From Saccharopolyspora thermophila (GTDB lineage: Bacteria; Actinomycetota; Actinomycetes; Mycobacteriales; Pseudonocardiaceae), in the NCBI RefSeq assembly GCF_014646075.1, contig NZ_BMMT01000006.1, positions 62,001-126,000 on the forward strand: DNA of 64,000 bases, written 5' to 3'. The position numbers and the translations under genes are program-made. The notes beneath the pieces are model-generated. The model saw only the letters and a list, made by a program, of their open reading frames with translations, ran no database searches and had not been told where the DNA came from. The number at the start of each line of letters is the position of its first letter. Within the stretch, counting starts at the first letter, position 1. Shown here piece by piece: positions 48,714 to 58,793 of the stretch.

Positions 48714-50364
48714 GCACGGCGCTCACCAGAGCCTGGGCCACCGCGAACCACACCCACGGCGCCGAGGTCTCCCCCGACGCCCACAGTGCCCCGCCGAGAT
48801 AGGTGAAGTGCCGCCCGAGCGGCAGCGAGCCGAGCCCGAACACCACCTCCGGCCCCAGGTAGGCCACCACGGCGCTCCCGGCGAACGTCCGTTGCGCCTC
48901 GTCGAGCGTCCGGGTCAGCACCGCCAGCGTGCACAGACCACCGATCGCGACCACCGGCAGCAGCGCCGCCAGCGCACCCGCGGCCTCGGTGACCGTCGTG
49001 CTGCCGTACTCGACGGGAAACGCCGCGAACAGCAGGATGAACTGGGCCGCGGCCGCCCCGAGCACCACGAACGACAGCGGGTACCGGGGCGGGGCCACGA
49101 GCCGCACCCGCCTGGGCACGGCGCGGAACGGCGCCCACCGCACCGCCAGCCCGGCGGCCAGGGCGATCACCGCGAACAGCTCCAACCAGCTCCACACGTC
49201 CGCCGAGCCGTGCACCGAAACCAGAGCGTCCACCAGGAAGTAGAGGACACCCGAGGCGGCCAGACCGACGCCGATCACGCCGCGTCGCCCCGACTGCTCC
49301 ATGACCACCAGACCGGCGACCAGCAGAGCCAGCCGGAGCGCGAAGAAACCGAGACCGAGGAAGCTGGACGCGGCGATCAGCTCGGTCGAGCCGATCAGCA
49401 CGGTCGCCCCGAGCACCGCGGCGGCGGCGAACAGGAACTGGCGGCTGCGCACCCACGTCAGCCCGGCGAGGCGCTTCGCCCAGTCCCGGTGTTCCGGCGG
49501 CTCGGACCGCCCACGCGACCACGCCAGCACCGCCGCCGTCCGCGCCGAGAGCCCTTCGGTGCCCGCGACGGCCACGCGCACCTCTCCCGCCAGATCGGCG
49601 AGGGTGGTGTTCGCAGCCCGGGCCGCCACCTCGCTCAGGGCCAGCGGCGAACCCGCGCACAGCTCGACCAGCTCGGCCACCGCCTGCGGCTCCGCAGCCA
49701 GCCGCTGCTCGCCCAGCCGCCGCGCGAGCAGATCGCGCGCCTCGCCCGGGGTCAGCGCGTCCAGGCCGAGCGAACGTGCCCCTTCCGCGACCAGGCCGGT
49801 GAGCGGATTGCGGCTGGTCACCACGACGAACGAGGTGGACCCGCCGGGCAGCAACGGCCGCACCTGGTCGACGTCCCGGGCATCGTCGAGCACCACCAGC
49901 ACCCGCTTGTCGGCCAGCAGCGTCCGGTACCGGCCCTCCAGCGCGGACAGGTCCGCGGGGATGTCCCGGTCGCCGAGGGCCGCCAGGAAGCTGCGCAGCA
50001 CGTCCGCGGGGCGTGCGGGCCACTCGCCCGAACCCCGTAGGTCCACGTGGAGCTGCCCGTCGGGGAAGCGCTGCGCCACCCGGTTCGCCCAGTGCACGGC
50101 CAGCGCGGTCCGGCCGAGCCCCGGGGCGTTGTCCACCGCGGAGATCACCACGGCGCGGGCGGAGTCGGCGAGGACCGCGTCGAGCGCGGCCAGTTCGTCG
50201 GCCTGCCCGGCGAACGCCGCGACGTCGGGCGGCAGTTGCCGCGGCACCGCCCGCTCCTCGGCGCGCCCGCCGAAGTGCAGGCCCCCGTAGACGTTGCCCA
50301 CCTGCGCCACCGGGCCGTTGACCGTGCCGCCCTGCTCGTTGCGTACCTCCGGCTCATCCCCCAT
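48664..50364 (-). CDS. NB-ARC ATPase with multi-pass membrane C-terminal half, unknown function
   Basis: The 566-aa protein begins with a short glycine-rich motif (TVNGPVAQVGNVYGGLHF, residues 14-31) seen in many actinobacterial NB-ARC/STAND proteins. An NB-ARC-like domain follows (about 45-300), with VLVVLDDA as Walker B; its Walker A loop reads APGLGRTAL, so the conserved lysine is R and ATP binding may be weak. From about residue 305 to the end, roughly eight hydrophobic helices form a membrane domain. I do not recognise a characterised homologue. A membrane-tethered sensor or regulator is possible. The ribosome site GGAGGAGG is strong. Confidence 0.85.
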   Translation of the reverse strand: MGDEPEVRNEQGGTVNGPVAQVGNVYGGLHFGGRAEERAVPRQLPPDVAAFAGQADELAALDAVLADSARAVVISAVDNAPGLGRTALAVHWANRVAQRFPDGQLHVDLRGSGEWPARPADVLRSFLAALGDRDIPADLSALEGRYRTLLADKRVLVVLDDARDVDQVRPLLPGGSTSFVVVTSRNPLTGLVAEGARSLGLDALTPGEARDLLARRLGEQRLAAEPQAVAELVELCAGSPLALSEVAARAANTTLADLAGEVRVAVAGTEGLSARTAAVLAWSRGRSEPPEHRDWAKRLAGLTWVRSRQFLFAAAAVLGATVLIGSTELIAASSFLGLGFFALRLALLVAGLVVMEQSGRRGVIGVGLAASGVLYFLVDALVSVHGSADVWSWLELFAVIALAAGLAVRWAPFRAVPRRVRLVAPPRYPLSFVVLGAAAAQFILLFAAFPVEYGSTTVTEAAGALAALLPVVAIGGLCTLAVLTRTLDEAQRTFAGSAVVAYLGPEVVFGLGSLPLGRHFTYLGGALWASGETSAPWVWFAVAQALVSAVLMTSTLALLRRRAEAR

Positions 50365-50400
50365 GAACGGCCCTCCTCCACCCCACCCGCCTGCACCATG

Positions 50401-50406
50401 ATCGTA
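50401..50406 (-). promoter_or_regulatory. Possible -10 element for the NB-ARC gene
   Basis: TACGAT on the minus strand fits TAnnnT and lies about 37 bp before the ATG. No convincing -35 is seen. The rest of the 148-bp gap (50365-50512) holds no gene. Confidence 0.3.
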
Positions 50407-50512
50407 GCGCCGGACCGACCTCCGCGATCCGAAAATCCGACATCGGTCTTGCGACGTGCGGCGCCCACACCACCCACATCATCACTGCCTGAAGCCGGGG
50501 GACTGTGGCGTC

Positions 50513-52120
50513 CTATTTAGACAGTGCGCGGAATTCCGCGATGGCGCGGTAGGGGTTGCCGTAGCCCTCGGTGGCGTACAGGCTCGGGCTGACCGTGTCG
50601 GTCCGGTAGCCGATCACCACCGGCCTGGTGACCAGCGGGATCATCTGCGCGTCCGCGTCGACCGCGATGCACAGGTCGCGCAGCGCCGCGGTGCGCTCCG
50701 CGCCGTCCGGGCGGGTGTTGGCCGCCTCGATGGCCCGGTCGAGCGCGGGGTTGGGACGCATGAAACCGCCGTTGAACCCGGCGGCGGCGGGATTCCACCA
50801 CTGCGGCACCATGCCCGCGTCGGCGTACCCGGCGAACCAGGACAGCGCGGCGTCGAACCGGGCCGGGGCCTGGCCGTAGACCTTGTCCGCCCAGCTGGCC
50901 TCGTCGAGCTCCTCGACGGTGACCCGCACCCCGATACGGGCCAGGTTCTGCTGCACGACCCGGGCGACGGCGGGGGCGGGTTCGGTGGCAAAGACGGTCA
51001 GCGTGAACGACAGGTCCACGGCCCCGGCCTCCCGCAGCAGCTGGCGGGCACGCTCCAACCCGGCCGTGGCCGACGGCAGGTGCGCGGGGTCGCAGGCCCC
51101 GGGCAGGTCGACCGGGGTCGCGCCGGTCGGCCGGCCGAGCCCGCCGGTGGCCACCGCCGCGATCCGCGATCGGTCCAACGCGATGGCGATCGCCGTACGG
51201 ATCCGCTGGTCGGCGAACTTCGAGCCGGGCGCCAGGGTGTTGAGCATCAGGTAGTAGAAGTCCGTGTTGCCCTGGGCGTGCACCGCGATGTTCCGCTCGT
51301 CCCCGAGCACCTGCGGGGCGGCGACGTCGCCCAGCACGACCATGTCTGCGGCGCCGCTCTCCAACGCGGACATCCGGGCGTGCTCCTGCGGCACGATCGA
51401 GATGGTGACCATGTCCACCACCGGTCTGCCGGGCATCCAGTAGCCTTCGCGGCGCTTGAACCGCCAGAAGACGTGCTGGCGGTGCGCCTCCACCACGAAC
51501 GGACCGGTGCCGAGCATGGTGCGGGCCGGGTCGAGCGCGCCGCTGTCGATCTCGGCCATCGGCAGCACCGCGGCGGGCACGTTGGCCAGCGCGGCCAGGA
51601 ACGGCGTGTACGGGCGGGAGAGGCGGAACTCGACGGTGCGCTGGTCGAGTTCGCTCACCGACTCGACGGGGCCCAGCTGGACCCGCCACACGCCGCGCCC
51701 GGACAGCAGGCGACGCATGCTGCCGACCACATCGGCGGCGGTCATCAGCCGGCCGTTGCTGAACGTCACGCCCTCGCGGAGGTGGAAGACGTAGCGGGTG
51801 GGTTCCGGGTTCTCCCAGTGCGTGGCCAGTCCCGGGTCGATCCGGAAACCGGGGCCCATCGTCACCAGCGTCTCGTACACCAGCGACATCAGCTGCCAGG
51901 AGGTGGCCACGTCGGTCAGCTGCGGGTCGAGGCCCACCGCGGTGCCGATGTCGACCGGCATCTGCAGTTCCAGCGCACCGCCGGGCTCGGCGGTGCGGTC
52001 GGCGACGGCGAGGTAGCCGGGCAGTGCGGGTGGGGCCGCATGCTCCCCAGCGCCCGCGGCACAACCCGCGACCAGCACCGCGGCGACCGCGAGAACCCCG
52101 GACCACCTGCTGATCCGCAT
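50513..52120 (-). CDS. Family 5 extracellular solute-binding lipoprotein (peptide/oligopeptide type), orphan
   Basis: From the ATG at 52120 the 535-aa protein has a lipoprotein signal peptide with lipobox LVAGC near residue 19. The family 5 signature follows, including TFSNGRLMTAADVVGSMRRLL and a C-terminal RPDGAERTAALRDL region. Such proteins capture peptides, nickel or other solutes for ABC importers. No permease or ATPase gene lies on either side, so it is an orphan or serves a transporter elsewhere. The open frame reaches six residues further upstream; I prefer the ATG that starts the signal peptide. Confidence 0.93.
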   Translation of the reverse strand: MRISRWSGVLAVAAVLVAGCAAGAGEHAAPPALPGYLAVADRTAEPGGALELQMPVDIGTAVGLDPQLTDVATSWQLMSLVYETLVTMGPGFRIDPGLATHWENPEPTRYVFHLREGVTFSNGRLMTAADVVGSMRRLLSGRGVWRVQLGPVESVSELDQRTVEFRLSRPYTPFLAALANVPAAVLPMAEIDSGALDPARTMLGTGPFVVEAHRQHVFWRFKRREGYWMPGRPVVDMVTISIVPQEHARMSALESGAADMVVLGDVAAPQVLGDERNIAVHAQGNTDFYYLMLNTLAPGSKFADQRIRTAIAIALDRSRIAAVATGGLGRPTGATPVDLPGACDPAHLPSATAGLERARQLLREAGAVDLSFTLTVFATEPAPAVARVVQQNLARIGVRVTVEELDEASWADKVYGQAPARFDAALSWFAGYADAGMVPQWWNPAAAGFNGGFMRPNPALDRAIEAANTRPDGAERTAALRDLCIAVDADAQMIPLVTRPVVIGYRTDTVSPSLYATEGYGNPYRAIAEFRALSK

Positions 52121-52541
52121 CCTGTCCCGCCTTCCCACCGAGTCACGCCCGCCGGAACGTCCCGGCCCGGGCAGGATTCCAACGGCCGCCGCGTCCCTCA
52201 GTCAAGATCGCGCACGGAGATGGCAATGCACTCGAAATGCTTCTGTGCTGCGGTTTTACCAGGAATCACCCGGTCAGGTGACGTCGGCGCCGACCGCCCG
52301 GCGGGATCGTCGGGGCGGGGCGCGACCGACCGACGTCACCGCACTCGGTGTCCACTGAGGACGACGAGGCGGTGCGCAGCAGCCGCAGCTGCCGATCTCG
52401 GCGAACGTTCTTCGTCAGCTCGGCATTGCCCCAGCCGATCATGTGGGCGACGGCCGTCCCGCCGCCGGGCCGCCGTCGTGTGTGGGTCGCTCCCGCTGGG
52501 TAGTCAGGAAGCACACGAACGGCTGAAACAGCGGGACGACC
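52121..52541. other. 421-bp divergent intergenic region with 11-bp inverted repeat
   Basis: No gene is visible. GGTGACGTCGG (52277-52287) and CCGACGTCACC (52330-52340) are perfect 11-bp inverted repeats with a 42-base GC-rich interior that can fold further. The region must hold the promoters of the lipoprotein gene (left) and the PAS-GGDEF-EAL gene (right). I could not place a -35/-10 pair. Confidence 0.5.
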
Positions 52542-55271
52542 ATGAACCGGCACGACTGGACCAACGGGTTCGCGACCTCGGAGCGCGAACCCCTGGAGGA
52601 AGCCTGGTCGCTGACGGAGGCGGTGTACTGGTCGGTCGACCTCGCCGACGGAACAGCCGAGTGGGGCTGTGAGCTCGACGAGGTCCTGGGCGTCCGGGGC
52701 GCCCCCGAGGACGCGGTGCGGCAGCGGCTGTGCGAGCTGGTCGCCCCGCTGGTCGAGGCGGCCCGCATCGCCCCGTCCTGGCAGGTCCACCAGCTGGAAC
52801 AGCGCTGCGAGCAGCCTGGTGGGTGGATGCGCCCGGTCCGGTTCCGCGCCCGGCGGCGCGGCGACGTGCTGATCGGTGTGGCCATCGACATCACCGGCGC
52901 CGTGGAGCCCAAACAGGAGCTGGCCGACCTCGCCGAGCGCTACCGGCACCTGGTGGAGCTGAGCCCGAACGCGATCTGCGTGCACCAGGACGGTGTCGCG
53001 GTGTACGTCAACCCCGCCACCGTGCGCATGCTGGGCGCCGAGTCCAGCACACAGATCGTGGGGCGGCCCGTCGTCGACTTCGTCGCCGAGGACTCCCGGT
53101 CGGCGATGCGGGAGCAGCTGGCGTCGCTGGCGGCCCCCGGCGCTGCCACCGAACGGGGCCGGGCCGTACTGCGCCGCCTCAACGGCGACCCGGTCGTGGT
53201 GGAGGTGGTGGCGGTGCGCATCACCTGGGAGGGGCGGCCGGCGTTCCAGGTCATCATGCGCGACATCACCGCGGACCGGGCCGCCGAGGCTGCGCTGCGC
53301 TACCAGGCGGCGCTGGTGGAGCACGTCAGCAACGCCATCATCGCCACCACCCACGACGGGCGGGTGACCAGCTGGAACCCGGCCGCGGCGCGCATCTACG
53401 GGCGGCCCGCCGAGCAGGCGCTCGGGCAGCCGGTCGACGAGGTCGTCGGGGCCCCGCTGGACCCGGCGGTGCTGGTGGAGGACGGGCAGGTCGCCGAGGC
53501 CACGCACCGCAGAGCCGACGGCGCGGCGTTGACCATCAGCATGTCCGCGGCGCAGATGGACGGCGGCTACGTGCTCGTGTGCACCGACGAGACGGCGCTG
53601 CGCCGGGCCCAGCGGCACTTCGCCACGGTCGTGGACGCGCTCGCCGAAGGTGTCGTCGTGGTGGGCGCCAACGGCCTGGTGGAGTCCGCCAACCCCGCGG
53701 CACTGCAGATCCTGGGGACCCGGGAGGAGGACTTCGTCGGCACCCCGCCGCAGTCGTGGCCGCTGTTCGACGAGACCGGCGGCCTGCTGCCACCGCGCGC
53801 GCACCCACCCGCCCACAGCCAGCGCACCGGCAAGCAGCGGACCGCCCAGCTGGTGCGCACCCGGCGCGGCGACGGCAGCAGCGTGTGGCTGTCGCTGACC
53901 TCCCGCCCGCTCAACCCCGACGACGAGCCACCGCACCCCATCGTGCTGTCGTTCACCGACGTGACCGAGTCCCGCGCGATCCGGGAACGCCTGGAGTGGG
54001 ACGCCACGCACGACCCGCTGACCGGCCTGGCCAACCGCACGCTGCTACTCCGGCGCCTCGACGCGGCCCTGCACGCACGCCAACGCAGGCACGACCTCGC
54101 CGTGCTGTTCATCGACCTGGACAACTTCAAGGTCATCAACGACTCGCTCGGGCACAGCGCCGGCGACAAGGTGCTGTGCGTGGTCAGCGAGCGGCTCCGG
54201 CGGCTGACGCGGCAGCACGAGCTGGTCGGCCGGCTCGGCGGCGACGAGTTCGTGGTGCTGTCCCCCGACGAGAACGACGTGACCAAGGCACAGCTGCTGG
54301 CCAGGCAGGTGCGCCGGTGCCTGGCCGACCCGATCACCGTGGGCGACCGCCAGCTGCATGTGGACGCCAGCGTGGGCATCGTGTTGTCGCCGCCCGGTGA
54401 CCCCCGCCCCGGCGCGGACGTGCTGCGCGACGCCGACGTGGCGATGTACGAGGCGAAGAAGCTCGGGCGCGGCCGTGCCGCCGTGTTCGACGTGCGGCTG
54501 CGCAAGCGGGTGCAGCGCCGCCTGAACCTGGAGCAGGACCTGCGGCACGCGGTGTCCCGGGGCCAGCTGTGGATGGCCTACCAGCCGATCGTGAACCTGC
54601 GCACCCACCGGGTCGGCTGGGTGGAGGGGCTGCTGCGGTGGACGCACCCGGTGCACGGCACCATCCCACCGGGGGAGTTCATCCCGCTGGCCGAGGAGAG
54701 CGACCTGATCAACAGCATCGGCATCCACGCGCTGCGGATGGCGACCCGGGAGATCGCCGCCCACCGCAGGCAACGGACCCTTCCCCTGCAGCTGAAGGCG
54801 AACCTGTCGGCGCGCCAGCTCGACGACCCGCACTTCGCGGTCGCCGTGCACGACGCCCTGGAGCAGACCGGGCTGCCACCATCGGCTCTGTGCCTGGAGA
54901 TCACCGAGAGCACGCTGATGCAGGATCCCGAGGCGGCCGAGGCGGTGCTCAACGGGCTGCGCGAGCTCGGCGTCAAGCTCGCGATCGACGACTTCGGCAC
55001 CGGTTACTCCGCGCTGGCGCTGCTGCACCGGCTGCCGCTGGACACGCTCAAGATCGACCGGTCGTTCATCGCCGGCCGGGACGGCACGGCCAACGAGCCG
55101 TTCATCGCCAGCATCGTCGCGCTGGCGCATACGCTGAACCTCAACGTGGTGGCCGAGGGCGTGGAGACCGCCGAGCAGCTCGCCACCATCCGCCGCCTGG
55201 GCTGCGACGAGGTCCAGGGCTTCTACTTCGGCCGTCCGGTGCCCATCGACGAGCTCCCGGACGCGGCCTGA
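52542..55271 (+). CDS. PAS-GGDEF-EAL cyclic-di-GMP turnover protein
   Basis: The 909-aa protein has about four PAS-like sensory segments in residues 1-480, a GGDEF domain (about 490-655) with an intact GGDEF active site near 567, and an EAL domain (about 660-905). The EAL signature itself reads EGL, while NLSARQL, EITEST, IDDFGTGYS, KIDRSFI and VVAEGVET are conserved, so phosphodiesterase activity is plausible. No transmembrane helix is obvious, so it is probably cytosolic. In actinomycetes c-di-GMP controls development through BldD, but the signal sensed here is unknown. ATG 52542 lacks a strong ribosome site. Confidence 0.95.
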   Translation: MNRHDWTNGFATSEREPLEEAWSLTEAVYWSVDLADGTAEWGCELDEVLGVRGAPEDAVRQRLCELVAPLVEAARIAPSWQVHQLEQRCEQPGGWMRPVRFRARRRGDVLIGVAIDITGAVEPKQELADLAERYRHLVELSPNAICVHQDGVAVYVNPATVRMLGAESSTQIVGRPVVDFVAEDSRSAMREQLASLAAPGAATERGRAVLRRLNGDPVVVEVVAVRITWEGRPAFQVIMRDITADRAAEAALRYQAALVEHVSNAIIATTHDGRVTSWNPAAARIYGRPAEQALGQPVDEVVGAPLDPAVLVEDGQVAEATHRRADGAALTISMSAAQMDGGYVLVCTDETALRRAQRHFATVVDALAEGVVVVGANGLVESANPAALQILGTREEDFVGTPPQSWPLFDETGGLLPPRAHPPAHSQRTGKQRTAQLVRTRRGDGSSVWLSLTSRPLNPDDEPPHPIVLSFTDVTESRAIRERLEWDATHDPLTGLANRTLLLRRLDAALHARQRRHDLAVLFIDLDNFKVINDSLGHSAGDKVLCVVSERLRRLTRQHELVGRLGGDEFVVLSPDENDVTKAQLLARQVRRCLADPITVGDRQLHVDASVGIVLSPPGDPRPGADVLRDADVAMYEAKKLGRGRAAVFDVRLRKRVQRRLNLEQDLRHAVSRGQLWMAYQPIVNLRTHRVGWVEGLLRWTHPVHGTIPPGEFIPLAEESDLINSIGIHALRMATREIAAHRRQRTLPLQLKANLSARQLDDPHFAVAVHDALEQTGLPPSALCLEITESTLMQDPEAAEAVLNGLRELGVKLAIDDFGTGYSALALLHRLPLDTLKIDRSFIAGRDGTANEPFIASIVALAHTLNLNVVAEGVETAEQLATIRRLGCDEVQGFYFGRPVPIDELPDAA

Positions 55272-55299
55272 CCGCGGGCCCCGCGCTGACGTCCCTGTG

Positions 55300-55824
55300 T
55301 CAGGCGGCGGTCTGGGTGTCCACGCCCAGCCGGGCGTACAGGTGGCCCCGGTGCAGGTCCGCCACCGGGGCCACCAGGTCCGGATGGCGCAGCAGGGCGG
55401 CGGCCCGCCGGTCCTGCTCACCTGGGTCGAGCAGGCGGCGGAAGCCGTGCGACAGCGGGGAACCGTGCTCGGCGGCCAGCGCGGCGACCGCCTCGGCGGC
55501 CAGCTGCGGGTCGGCGAGCAGGCACGTCGCCCAGCTCGCCACCACCTCGTCGACCCAGGTGCGCCACGCGTGCTCGGCGTCGTCCGGGTGGTGCTCGGCC
55601 GCTCCGGCGAGCCGGTCCAGATGCGCCGAGCCGCCCGGCCCGGCCATGACGACCAGCCCGGCGTCCACCGCGGTCGGGTAGCGCAGCCACGCCGCGACGG
55701 TCACGGCCTGCTTGGCCTGCACTTCGGCGAGCGCGCGGCTGAACGCCCCCGCGCCGGGCGCGGGGTAGGCGCCGACCAGCCAGCGCGTGGTGGCCGCGAT
55801 GATCGGGGACAGGTCCGCGGACAC
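55300..55824 (-). CDS. Hypothetical protein, unknown function
   Basis: I chose the GTG at 55824, preceded by GCGAGG, giving 174 aa; the frame is open much further upstream but has no coding character there. The protein is mostly alpha-helical by eye, rich in alanine and leucine, with no signal peptide or membrane segment. Motifs I can see, such as WLVGAYPAPGAGAFSRAL and GFRRLLDPGEQ, do not match a family I know. It converges with the PAS-GGDEF-EAL gene (28-bp gap) and follows the membrane protein gene on the same strand. Confidence 0.65.
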   Translation of the reverse strand: MSADLSPIIAATTRWLVGAYPAPGAGAFSRALAEVQAKQAVTVAAWLRYPTAVDAGLVVMAGPGGSAHLDRLAGAAEHHPDDAEHAWRTWVDEVVASWATCLLADPQLAAEAVAALAAEHGSPLSHGFRRLLDPGEQDRRAAALLRHPDLVAPVADLHRGHLYARLGVDTQTAA

Positions 55825-55997
55825 GGCCGAACCTCGCTTTCTCACCGGGGTGCGTCGGGGCGCCCGACCACGGTAACGAGCCGGTTGACGTGGGCAAAGA
55901 CCCGCCGCCGAGGTGAGGGCGGAACCACAGCGGGCGCTGGCTGCGGCCGGCGCCGCGGACCAGGAACACCGTGCGCCCGACGACCGAAGACAGCTTC

Positions 55998-57092
55998 TCA
56001 GCGGTCCGAGCCATCCTCCTCGGTGCGCTGCCGCGCGCGGGCGCGCGTGCGGCGTTCGTACTCGCGCCTGCCGTAGGCCGCGCGGCGCACCGCGTCCTCG
56101 GTCTCCAGGCTGGCGCCCAGGGCTCCGGCGACGGTACCCATGGACGTCGACAGCCACACCAGCTGCAGGTAGTCGGTGGCGTCCGCGGGATGTCCGAGCA
56201 CGGACGACAGGTACTCCGGTGTGATCACCGCCGCGGCCGCGAGCAGGGTGATGCCGAACAGCAGCAGATACCAGCAGGTCACCCCGATGAGCAGGGTGAT
56301 CACCGTGGTGACGTTGTAGAGCGACGCGGTCTCGGAGCCCGTGCGGCGGCGTTCCCACAGGCCGTTGCCGAGGATCAGCCAGCCCACCATCATCGCCACC
56401 GCGACCGCGCTGATCAGCAGCAGGCGCCCGGTGCTGAGCGCGTCGGCCATCTGCCAGATGCTGGAGTAGAACACGCCGAACGCCGCAGCGGCCGCAGCGG
56501 CGGCGATCGCCCGGGACAGCCCCGCGACCAGCCGCCACGGCGCGTTGTCCCGCACCATCGCGGCCACCAACCGGAACCGCCCGCGCAGCCCGGACAGCAC
56601 CACCTGCTCGATGCCCGGTTCCGTGGCGACCAGCCGGATCGTCCGGCCCAACCGGGCGGGAGGACGCCCCCAGCTCGCCCGCAGCTGGAGTTTCTCGCTG
56701 GCCAGCACGCCGACCAGGTGCACCAGCACGCGGCGGGTGTGGGACCGCTGCCGCAACCAGGAGATGGCGGGCAGCGAGGCGAGCGCCACCCCCTCCCGGG
56801 TGCTGATGTCGGCCACCACCGGTCCGGTGCGGTTGTGGCGCGGCAGGTCGGTCAGGCACACCACGAGGTCCCACTCCTCCTGCGCCAGCCACTCCCCCGC
56901 GTGGTCCTCGATCGGGATCCGGCCGTCCGCCTCCACCCGGATCGGGTCGGTGACCGCGCGGACGTCCCACGTCACCTGGTCGGTGACCTCCCGCGCCAGG
57001 GCGTCCGGCAGGTCGCGCGCGAGCCGCCGCGCCAGCGAGCTCGGCGCCCCCGGATCGGCCACGAGCCCCACGACTACCCGGTCCTCGGTCAC
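55998..57092 (-). CDS. Membrane protein with soluble N-terminal domain, unknown function
   Basis: The GTG at 57092 has a perfect GGAGG seven bases upstream and gives 364 aa. Residues 1-190 form a soluble, mixed alpha/beta domain ([23 protein letters not shown]). Residues about 195-320 contain about four transmembrane helices (for example [18 protein letters not shown] and [18 protein letters not shown]). The C terminus is strongly charged ([17 protein letters not shown]). I do not recognise a characterised family. It diverges from the FAD/Rieske oxidoreductase gene. Confidence 0.82.
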   Translation of the reverse strand: MTEDRVVVGLVADPGAPSSLARRLARDLPDALAREVTDQVTWDVRAVTDPIRVEADGRIPIEDHAGEWLAQEEWDLVVCLTDLPRHNRTGPVVADISTREGVALASLPAISWLRQRSHTRRVLVHLVGVLASEKLQLRASWGRPPARLGRTIRLVATEPGIEQVVLSGLRGRFRLVAAMVRDNAPWRLVAGLSRAIAAAAAAAAFGVFYSSIWQMADALSTGRLLLISAVAVAMMVGWLILGNGLWERRRTGSETASLYNVTTVITLLIGVTCWYLLLFGITLLAAAAVITPEYLSSVLGHPADATDYLQLVWLSTSMGTVAGALGASLETEDAVRRAAYGRREYERRTRARARQRTEEDGSDR

Positions 57093-57227
57093 GTCCGCGC
57101 CTCCACGAGTCGGTCCGCTCTCGGGGTGCCCACCACCCCCGCCGCGGATGCGGTTGTGGCCCACACACAGGCAGGCGGCACCGGGGAGATAGCCAGCCGC
57201 GGCGTGTCGTGCCTGATCGCGGCAGCG

Positions 57228-57247
57228 CCCCGGTCTGCATACCGGGG
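57228..57247. promoter_or_regulatory. Perfect 7-bp inverted repeat upstream of the FAD/Rieske gene
   Basis: CCCCGGT (57228-57234) and ACCGGGG (57241-57247) flank CTGCAT, 26 bp before the ATG. It could be an operator for the divergent gene pair. Confidence 0.4.
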
Positions 57248-57272
57248 ATCGGTGGCGGGTAACTCCAGCACC

Positions 57273-58769
57273 ATGGACGCTGCTTCGCCGAGGGAGTCGC
57301 TGTGGGCGGCCGTCGACCGGCCGGTCTTCCCGGTGCTGCGGGGTGAACGCACTTTCGACGTGGTCGTGGTCGGGGCGGGCATCGCCGGGCTCACCACGGC
57401 TCTGCACCTCAAGCGCCGGGGCGCCCGGGTGGCCGTCCTGGAGGCGGACCGCGTGGCCTGCGGCGCCACCGGGAACAGCACCGCCAAGGCGACCGCACTC
57501 CAGTCCACCGTGTACAGCACGGTGCGGGCGTACCGCGGCGCGGAAGCGGCCCGGGTCTATGCGACCGCGAGCACGCACGCGGTGGCCGAGATCGCCCGCA
57601 TCGCCGACGTCGAGCAGATCACCTGCGACCTGCAGCGCCGCCCCGCCTACACCTTCGCCACCGGCAGCGATCTGCGAGAGCTGGAGCGGGAGGCCGAGGC
57701 GACCCGGGAGGCCGGGTTGCCCACGACCCTCGACTCCGGCACCGACCTGCCGTTCCCGGTCACGGGCGCGCTGCGGCTGGACGACCAGCTGGAGTTTCAC
57801 CCGGTCCGCTACGCGCTCGGGTTGGCCCGCGCCGTGTCCGGCGACGGCAGCGAGGTCTTCGAACGCAGCCGGGCGCTGAAGCTGACGGAAGGATCGCCGT
57901 GCCGGGTCACCACCGAACGGGGCGCCGCCACGGCCGACCAGGTGGTGGTCGCCACCCACTACCCGGTCTGGGACCGCGGGTTCTACTTCGCCAGGCTGGA
58001 GCCGCAGCGGTCCTACTGCATCGCGGCGCGCATCCACGGTACCCCGCCGCGCGGGCTGTCGATCAACGCCGCCGAACCGGTCCGCTCCGTGCGCTCCGCG
58101 GGCGAGATGCTGGTCGTGTGCGGCGAAGGGCACCCGACGGGCGAGAACAGCAACGCCCCTTACCAGCGGCTGGCGGAGTTCGCCACGCAGCACTGGGACG
58201 TCGCCGAGATCACGCACCGCTGGTCGGCCCAGGACCCGACGCCCTACGACCGCTTCCCGATGGTCGGGCGCTACCTCCCGATGTCCTCGCGGGTGTTCGT
58301 GGCAACCGGGTTCATGAAGTGGGGCCTGACCGGCGGGACGTTCGCCGCGACCGTGCTGGCCGACCTGATCGACGGGCGGGACAACGTGTGGGCCGAGGCG
58401 CTGTCGCCGAACCGGGTCTCGCCGTACTCGCTTCCGCAGCTGGTCCGCATCAACCTCAGGACGGGCCTGCACCTGGTCCGCGACCGGCTGGCCCGTTCGC
58501 AGGTCGTCTCGGCCGCCGAGGTGCCGGCCGGGCAGGCGCGCGTGATGCGTGACCGCACCGGGCTCACCGGGGTGTACCGCGACCACGACGGCGGGATACA
58601 CGCCGTCGGGCTGCGCTGCACGCACCTGGGGTGCCTGGTGCGCTTCAACTCGGCGGAGAACACCTGGGACTGCCCGTGCCACGGTTCCCGCTTCGACGTC
58701 GACGGCGCGGTGCTGGAAGGACCGGCGACGCACCCCCTGCAGCGCAAGCTCCCCGGACCACCGCCCTGA
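57273..58769 (+). CDS. FAD-dependent oxidoreductase with C-terminal Rieske [2Fe-2S] domain
   Basis: The 498-aa protein begins with an FAD-binding DAO-type fold ([20 protein letters not shown] near residues 29-48). It ends with a Rieske ferredoxin domain whose ligands are visible as CTHLGC (about 450) and CPCHGSRF (about 470). This architecture is common in actinobacteria; the amino or hydroxy substrate is unknown. ATG 57273 was chosen because the dehydrogenase fold starts just after it; the frame is open for over a kilobase upstream without coding character. No partner genes are adjacent, so it probably acts alone in the cytosol. Confidence 0.93.
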   Translation: MDAASPRESLWAAVDRPVFPVLRGERTFDVVVVGAGIAGLTTALHLKRRGARVAVLEADRVACGATGNSTAKATALQSTVYSTVRAYRGAEAARVYATASTHAVAEIARIADVEQITCDLQRRPAYTFATGSDLRELEREAEATREAGLPTTLDSGTDLPFPVTGALRLDDQLEFHPVRYALGLARAVSGDGSEVFERSRALKLTEGSPCRVTTERGAATADQVVVATHYPVWDRGFYFARLEPQRSYCIAARIHGTPPRGLSINAAEPVRSVRSAGEMLVVCGEGHPTGENSNAPYQRLAEFATQHWDVAEITHRWSAQDPTPYDRFPMVGRYLPMSSRVFVATGFMKWGLTGGTFAATVLADLIDGRDNVWAEALSPNRVSPYSLPQLVRINLRTGLHLVRDRLARSQVVSAAEVPAGQARVMRDRTGLTGVYRDHDGGIHAVGLRCTHLGCLVRFNSAENTWDCPCHGSRFDVDGAVLEGPATHPLQRKLPGPPP

Positions 58770-58793
58770 CCCACGCGACCTGGAACCGGGTTC

